A DNA stretch of 64,000 nt from Microthyrium microscopicum. Its lineage: Eukaryota > Ascomycota > Dothideomycetes > Microthyriales > Microthyriaceae. The position numbers were made by a program, and so were the translations under genes. The stretch is from the NCBI GenBank assembly GCA_010405405.1, contig MU004240.1, forward strand, positions 636,217-700,216. Direction: 5' to 3'. The notes beneath the pieces are model-generated. The model saw only the letters and a program-made list of their open reading frames with translations. It was not told where the DNA came from and did no database searches. This document shows positions 58,371-64,000 of this stretch, in pieces. Numbering within the stretch: the first letter of the stretch is position 1; each line of letters begins with the position of its first letter.

Positions 58371-59282
58371 TCAGAAAACCATTTGTCCACCATCCACAGG
58401 AATATCTGCGCCATTGATATAAGATCCAGCATCACTGGCCAGCAACAGAATCGCTCCAGTCAGCTCACTCGGCAGACCCATCCTCCCACTAGGATTCCTG
58501 CTTGTCCAAATCTGCCTGCACTCCTCCAGCCCAGCTCCCTCGTTTAGGATCGTGTCCATGTATCCTGGGCTAATACTGTTGGTCCGAATCCCATATCTTG
58601 CCCATTCAGCCGCCAGACAATTCTTCATTGCCAAGACGGCTGCCTTGCTCACATTATAAGCTATCTGCGGTTGGGGAAAATTTACGCGATGGCCTGATAT
58701 GGACGCGACAAAGACTATGGAGCCGCCAGTTCCTTGATGCACCATTTGTCGCGCAACAGCTTGTGAACATATGAAGCCGCCGGTCGTATTGATGTCCAAG
58801 ACGCGACGGAACTGCGCAATGGGAATGTCGAGTGCATGGTTGGTGTTGACCACACCGGCGAAGTTGAGGAGAATATCGACGGTGTCAAAGAGCTCCACGG
58901 TTTTCGCAACTGCTTGGGCAATGGCCACGTCGTCTGTGATATCAACATCTAGTGCTTCAATCCGAGAGTCGCGGAACTGTTCTCGCAGAAGGGAAATGAT
59001 ATCTTGACAGCTGGATGTGTTAAGGTCGAAAAGCATCAGCTTATTGAGGCCGTGTTGTAGCAGTGCTGTTGCGGCTTGTAGACCCAGAGTACCAGTACCG
59101 CCCGTCACGATTGCAGTGCCTTTGATTGCAAATCGTTGCTGAGCTGCAACTTGGTGATCAGTAACCGCTTCTTTTATGGGTGGAGCCGTGAGAGATGTCG
59201 CGCTGCCATCGCTCAAAGTCATTTGCGGAATAATTCGATTGGTGAGTTCATCGCGGCTGGTGATCTGCGATTGGTCTGCCAT
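58371..59282 (-). CDS. Short-chain dehydrogenase/reductase, sugar-alcohol (arabinitol/sorbose) type
   Basis: Classical SDR of 303 residues without introns. An N-terminal extension of about 50 residues, probably flexible, precedes the cofactor loop VTGGTGTLGLQAA at about residue 57. Then come LFDLNTSS, ALDVDITDD, LLNFAGVV (for NNAG), ASISGHRVNFPQPQ with the catalytic Ser, and YNVSKAAVLAMKNCLA with the catalytic Tyr/Lys at about 207. The end, GADIPVDGGQMVF, is standard. The order and the NVSKAAV block are like fungal D-arabinitol 2-dehydrogenases and sorbose reductases; the substrate is inferred only loosely. Confidence 0.87.
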   Translation of the reverse strand: MADQSQITSRDELTNRIIPQMTLSDGSATSLTAPPIKEAVTDHQVAAQQRFAIKGTAIVTGGTGTLGLQAATALLQHGLNKLMLFDLNTSSCQDIISLLREQFRDSRIEALDVDITDDVAIAQAVAKTVELFDTVDILLNFAGVVNTNHALDIPIAQFRRVLDINTTGGFICSQAVARQMVHQGTGGSIVFVASISGHRVNFPQPQIAYNVSKAAVLAMKNCLAAEWARYGIRTNSISPGYMDTILNEGAGLEECRQIWTSRNPSGRMGLPSELTGAILLLASDAGSYINGADIPVDGGQMVF

Positions 59283-59630
59283 GGCAAAATCAAATATCTG
59301 AAGTTTCGCACCGGCTCAGAAGAGGATGTCTAAGTAGGGGATTAAATGAGAGCGCTGAAGCAATTGAAAAATGAAATGCGGCGGTGTTGGTAGTATCGAA
59401 GTTGTCAACTCCCCTGTAAAAACTCAACATCGCCTTCTGGGCAAGACTGTCTACGATTTGCCACATCGTGAGATCCACTCGCCCACTTCAATGCCCACTT
59501 TTAAAATGGTGTCACTGTGCAGCCATTTCACGTTAAAAAAAGAAGAGATAAATCCGTATCAGGAAGTAACCATGAAGGTGTATTCAGGCGAATTTCGATG
59601 ATTCAGGCTTTCCTATCATACAAGGCTTTC
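59283..59630. other. Short intergenic region
   Basis: Upstream of the dehydrogenase and downstream of the DNA glycosylase gene, both on the minus strand. Nothing supported. Confidence 0.5.
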
Positions 59631-60662
59631 TCATGAGCTGTCATCCTCTAGCTTTACATCTTCAGACTTCTCCTTTTTCTCCTTTTTCTCCGACACATTG
59701 TCTTTTGCTTTGCTCTTTGGAAATGCTTTCCTCAGCTCGCACTTCCCCAAATTCTTCCTACCAGCCTTACACTCATCACACTTCTTCCCATGAGATACCA
59801 TCAAAATATGCAACCCATACTTATCCTCATCAGGAATCCTCACATCCAAATGCGCATGTGTCTCATCTCGCGACGCCTTCGGTGGCCTCCATCCCAGCAA
59901 ACCCGCAATGCGATGCACATGTGTATCCACCGCAAAGCTCTCCCTCCTTAGACAGAACAGCAACACACAAGACGCCGTTTTGGGCCCAACGCCCTGAAAA
60001 CCTAACATCTCCTGCATCGCATCCTCGTTGCTGAGTTTAAACATGTGATCCAGACTATACTCGCCATACTTCTCCTTGACTTGCTCTAGGATTGACAATA
60101 TCACCTTACTCTTCGTCTTACTTAGGCCACCACACCTGATTGCTTCCTCCAACTTCTCCTGGCCACCTTCTGCAATAGCCTCCCACTTGTCGCTGCGTCC
60201 ATAAACAGAGTCCATACTACGTTTCGCCCTAGTACTATTCGTATCGCTTGTATTCTGCGATAAAATCGTCCGCACCAGCGCATCCAGCACCGATGGCGAA
60301 TCACCACAGCCCGCTCGGTCAGCGCTCGCGACGACTTCCTTGGGCCTGTTGCGCGCGCCGTGCAGTTTGCGCAGAATGCGATGCGCTTCCTTTGCCTCGG
60401 CGGGCGTGGGGTGTACAAAGTCTGGAAAGGGTGATTGGCCAGCTGTTGCAGAGTAGGCTTTGAGTTTGCGGTCCTTGAGAAGTATGGTTGGATCTTTCAT
60501 GTCAATGTCGGCAGGTTTAGTGTCGTTGTCTTTCGAGCGGGTGTATTTGGTGGCGAGGGCGGGGAGGGTCTTGTCGAGTGCATCTTGGACTTGTTCCTTT
60601 TTGACCTTTTTGATGGGTGGTGAGGCTTTTGTGGATCCCTTGCTCTTGCGTTTGGGTGCCAT
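59631..60662 (-). CDS. HhH-GPD DNA glycosylase, endonuclease III-like
   Basis: Base-excision repair glycosylase/lyase, nuclear by its Lys-rich start (MAPKRKSKGSTKASPPIKKV). Intronless, 343 residues from the ATG at 60662. Motifs are VLDALVRTILSQNTSDTNS, EEAIRCGGLSKTKSKVI, the helix-hairpin-helix LGFQGVGPKTASCVLLFCL with the lyase lysine, and VDTHVHRIAGLLGW with the catalytic Asp. In endonuclease III a [4Fe-4S] loop of four cysteines follows; here I see HGKKCDEC, nine residues, then one more C, so only three cysteines in altered spacing. The tail is Lys/Glu-rich. Related fungal proteins are generally annotated as DNA glycosylases or base-excision repair proteins. Confidence 0.87.
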   Translation of the reverse strand: MAPKRKSKGSTKASPPIKKVKKEQVQDALDKTLPALATKYTRSKDNDTKPADIDMKDPTILLKDRKLKAYSATAGQSPFPDFVHPTPAEAKEAHRILRKLHGARNRPKEVVASADRAGCGDSPSVLDALVRTILSQNTSDTNSTRAKRSMDSVYGRSDKWEAIAEGGQEKLEEAIRCGGLSKTKSKVILSILEQVKEKYGEYSLDHMFKLSNEDAMQEMLGFQGVGPKTASCVLLFCLRRESFAVDTHVHRIAGLLGWRPPKASRDETHAHLDVRIPDEDKYGLHILMVSHGKKCDECKAGRKNLGKCELRKAFPKSKAKDNVSEKKEKKEKSEDVKLEDDSS

Positions 60663-61196
60663 GGTGCTCTTGAAATGGAGTTGTTGTGTTGAAGTTGACA
60701 AGAGCCTGATGAAGTTGCCCCTGACACGATGGGAGACGCCGCCACAGGGTTTCCAAAGCTCTTTTGATAGAAAATGCCGAATGATTCCGATGTACGCTTG
60801 AACTATTTTCAGAAATGTAATATTGCAAATGTGAGGTAACTGATTATGGGTTCAAAAAGAAAACTGTGGAAGGACAAGATCATCTGAGTCCTAGAAAGTA
60901 GAGTAGAAAGGGAGAAGAGTCAACGCGTCATTGGCGTTTTTAACATTTCGAGACAGCTTTGACTCGTTTTAGCAACATAGTGTTATTGCTCGAAAGCGCA
61001 ATAATTATTCTTTCTCAAATTATAAGTATGGGGTTTGACGATGATTTCCAGCGATTTCCAATGATTTGGAAAATGGTGATCAGATGAGCATTCTCGAGGC
61101 AGTCCAAGGGAATGATCGGCGCTGAAATTTAGCTCAGCCTTATGGTCGGCATAAGGCTGAATGGCGGCGTTAAGCTGTTACGTCAATAGAATACTT
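60663..61196. other. Intergenic region
   Basis: Upstream of the DNA glycosylase. AT-rich in 60960-61030. Nothing supported. Confidence 0.5.
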
Positions 61197-62282
61197 CTAT
61201 TGAACCTTTGCAGAACAATCTTGCATCTGCAGTTTCCTTTCCGCTTCCTGTCGCCATTCGACCCAGATCTCCATGGCAGCAAGCTCAATGATGTCCTTCT
61301 CAGCCTGAGGCCAGGTAACCTGTTTAACAGGTTTAGGTCGGGTGCGTAGAGATTTGAAAATATCTCTCGGGGGTGTAGGCTGTTCAGGGAACCTGCCTCT
61401 CAATCCAGGCACAAAGTCCATAATCTCCTCACGTACTGGGAACTCTGCAGATTCAACAATCGTTCGAGCGAACCAGGTCTTATCCCATTGGTATGGCTCA
61501 AATAGAAACTCTCCCGACACTATATGAGTCTTGACATATGCAACAAACAGCCACCAATCTGGGTGTTGTTCAATCTTCTTAGTTTTGTAAGTAAGGTTCC
61601 ATTTGTGCTCTTTGATGTACTCTCGGTTATTAAACATTTGTTGGAGCTCACGATCTCTTGATTTTTTTGAGTAGAAAAAGTAATCAGGGGCGCATAATGG
61701 TGCCCTTTGAGTCCGAAATGACGCCCGAATAATTTATTGAAACAGAATTTGGTCATAGACATTATCCAAAGTTATGTTGAAATGAGGAAAGGGTTGGATC
61801 GGCCAGCGATGTCGCCATGGGTATCCACTAAACTCTGGAAAGCTCATTACGGATGGTAGTTGATGAAGAAGCGGATAGCTATGATGAAGTCGAATAAGCT
61901 GAACTAGATCGTCGAAGGAATACGGCTTGTTAGCCCAAATGGCTACTCCCTCTAGAAAATTGCCTGTTCGGTTCGGATATACTACTAGCTGGAATTTGTT
62001 TGTAGCTCGACCATCCTGCACCAGCTGAGAGCCATGGACTCTGGTTTCCCAGTTATGTTGCTCTTTCTTGATAGATGGTAATTCTTCTTTGTGTGAAGCG
62101 ACGTCGCTTGACTTGATCGCTGTTGAATTTAGCTGAGAGAGAGGAAACTCGACTGGATTGCACCGTTCGACTTGGAGCGGCCGGCGGATCTGATCACAAC
62201 CTCTATCAGTCCAAGCCTGGCGTACCTGAGGTGGGTAGCTTAGTGTAAAGCTGGGCTGAGGTCTTGCTATGAAGGGCATCAT
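61197..62282 (-). CDS. Unrecognised protein, two coding blocks with an in-frame stop or unusual intron
   Basis: Block 1 runs from ATGATG at 62282 (MMPFIARPQPSFTLSYPP) to a TAA at 61736-61734; block 2, in the same frame, runs from about 61730 to the stop at 61197 (including MFNNREYIKEHKWN and DWWLFVAYVKTHIVSG). Block 1 includes FQLVVYPNRTGNFLEGVAIW and PYSFDDLVQLIRLHH. Only one stop separates the blocks. An intron from the GTCTATG donor at 61760 to an acceptor at about 61647 (CGTGAG, then CTCCAACAAATG) would remove it in phase 0, but both signals are weak. I recognise no family; the two blocks look like one protein of 320-360 residues rich in aromatic residues. Confidence 0.5.
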
Positions 62283-63713
62283 GTTGAAGAAAGGGTAATA
62301 AAGTGTGTTGACAATAGGACAGGAGGAATCGCAGGTTAGCTCGGATATATAGGAGAAGGAATCTTGGAAGGACACCTTTACGTTGCAATCAAGTCATACG
62401 AACCCTTAAATTTATGTAATAATTTCTAGAATGGAAATTGTGGGCAGAGTTTGGTTGAACTTTCAAGACGGTCTCCACAAGCACTTTTGCAGCCTTTGGC
62501 AAGCAGAGTTCGACATTTCTCTTTGATGCTTACAGTGGTTGCCTATTGCGCCTATGCAGACTAGACCAGTGTTTATACAGAGAAGTACCAAGCTAACATA
62601 CCTTCATACCTACGTACTGCCACCAACTCGAAATTGCATGTTAATGGGTAGGTAGTAGGAGATAAACCCGGACAATTCTGAAATTAGATGTCTGAAGTCC
62701 CAGGTCGCATTTGAAAGGGAATTATACGGCACGTCAAAACTTGTAGAGCAGAAGCAAGCTCATCTCCTCGACTATCGAATGAAAGTTGGTGAGTATTTTA
62801 GCCTGTTACGCTGCTTTTTAGAAAGTGATTGCACGATATGCGCGACACCCTCCCCTTCGAATGGTAGTCCTTCCAGAAATCTGCTAATCACAACTGGGAC
62901 AGCCTCTAAATTGGAGCCTTCAGAACGCTAAGTCAATAACACTGAATCTTCTACCAACTTGCCTATAGGCTATGGCAACGATGATTGGCTACCGTTAGTG
63001 AAGATTACTGTAAACGGGAAGAGTGTCGCGCAACCACTTTCTACAAAGCAGTGTACAACTGTTGAAACAAATTGCCTAGTTGACTGGTGAATCTGTTTTC
63101 GAGTTGATACCGAATCAAGTTTCTCGCAATGCTTTTGAAGTGGAAACACTTCTGACTGCCACAACGCTGTTCACAAGCAATATCAGTCGAGGTCAAATAT
63201 TCTAACCTTCAACCCTTGCCGAGTACTGGACAAAAGAAATGACGCGCCCCATCTGCCATAATCTGCCATAATCTGTTATCAATTGCTTCAATTTCCAAGC
63301 CTGGTTTGAAGTGCTTGTCCCTATGTCGAATGTAACAGAAAATATAGCATCTTTGGTGTAGAAGCATTGGTGGCAGCCATGGAATTCGGTAGGGGGACGT
63401 CAGTTTGGAGGTTTCCAACCACCCGGCCTCATTTTTGAGTAACGCGGGATCGCAGATCCTACTGATAGTAGTATATATGATATCTGCACAGGGATAAGAG
63501 CTTGAAGTGACATTGAATTCCGGTGTGCCCCGTGATAAGCAGCTATTGGACTCGATTATGACTCCTTTGCATCCTCAATTTGGGTGGATGAAGGCACGGA
63601 AGGTCTGGCCCCCTGAAAAAACAGGCGGTAATCAATGAAGAGACCGCAACTGTGGCTCAGCAGTTGGAATCGACCAACAACAATCTTTCGCTAAATCAGC
63701 CAGTCATCGCATC
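62283..63713. other. Intergenic region before the second MITE copy
   Basis: 1.4 kb with no supportable gene or RNA. Minus-strand open frames (for instance around 63209-63418) lack motifs and codon bias. Confidence 0.45.
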
Positions 63714-64000
63714 GGAGAGGGTCGGCAGCACAAGATATCTTGATCACTCCACTTTTCTGAAGGTTGACAACTGTAACCTCTTTGGGCCTAGTCTTTTGCA
63801 AGGATATAAGAGGCATCTTACTATCTTTGTCAAAATCTAGCTATCTTCCGTTAGGGAGACCCACAAGTGATTTAGTATAAGACGCTAAAGAGGAGTAAAC
63901 TACGCTATCACTAAGTAATAGCGCATATCACTCTTTTTAGGTGATTTTCACTTGAGCCACAGTTAAACCAAATTAGGACGAAAGAGTAGTATCGGATCCT
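63714..64000. mobile_element. MITE copy 2, cut by the window end
   Basis: The first 287 bases of the same element as at 31155, in the same direction, about 90% identical by eye (roughly 26 differences). It begins GGAGAGGGTCGGCAGCACAA and stops in the centre of the third palindrome (ATCGGATCCT). The first internal palindrome is imperfect here, unlike in copy 1. The right terminal repeat lies beyond the window. Confidence 0.9.

Overview
The window is nuclear DNA of a filamentous ascomycete (Pezizomycotina). The evidence is compact multi-exon genes with 45-60 base GT-AG introns and CTAAC/CTGAC branch sites, together with a set of fungal hallmark families: PTH11/SAT4-like rhodopsin-fold proteins, a HET-domain protein, Atg15, a CFEM-like wall protein, a DUF4045-gelsolin protein and a GH128 glucanase. 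The class is not certain; Leotiomycetes would fit. I found no rRNA, tRNA, CRISPR array or viral element.

Layout. 0-11 kb: dynein light intermediate chain (3' end cut by the window edge) divergent from the splicing factor IST3; a seven-exon rhodopsin-like membrane protein; a secreted type-B carboxylesterase; and two tandem paralogues of an unrecognised family. 11-19 kb: a degraded unknown gene, a secreted GH128 glucanase and the vacuolar lipase ATG15. 19-31 kb: a VPS9-domain Rab5 exchange factor, pantothenate kinase, an inverted-repeat-bearing tandem repeat, a telobox (Taz1/Tbf1-type) telomere-binding protein, an RNPS1-like SR protein and a DAO-type FAD oxidoreductase. 31-43 kb: a palindrome-rich MITE, a short-chain dehydrogenase, NC2-beta, CHMP1/Did2, a HET protein, an AFG1-type ATPase and ribosomal protein eL31. 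43-64 kb: a CFEM-like protein, a 3-kb gene-poor stretch, a striking rhodopsin-like/MFS fusion, a giant gelsolin-domain protein, a second dehydrogenase, an HhH-GPD DNA glycosylase, an unknown gene, and a second copy of the MITE running off the window.

Most genes are housekeeping and do not form one pathway, but themes recur. Membrane and vacuole traffic is represented by ATG15, the VPS9 protein and CHMP1. RNA processing is represented by IST3 and RNPS1. Surface sensing and nutrition are represented by two rhodopsin-fold proteins, one fused to a sugar-type transporter, plus secreted hydrolases. The two MITE copies lie 32.5 kb apart, and one sits in the shared upstream region of the FAD oxidoreductase and a short-chain dehydrogenase.

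The best candidates for something undescribed are the rhodopsin/MFS fusion at 48.9-51.7 kb, the MITE with three internal perfect palindromes, and the tandem unknown-family pair at 8.7-10.9 kb. Exon models were built by reading splice signals and checking that phases close; they are not transcript-supported.
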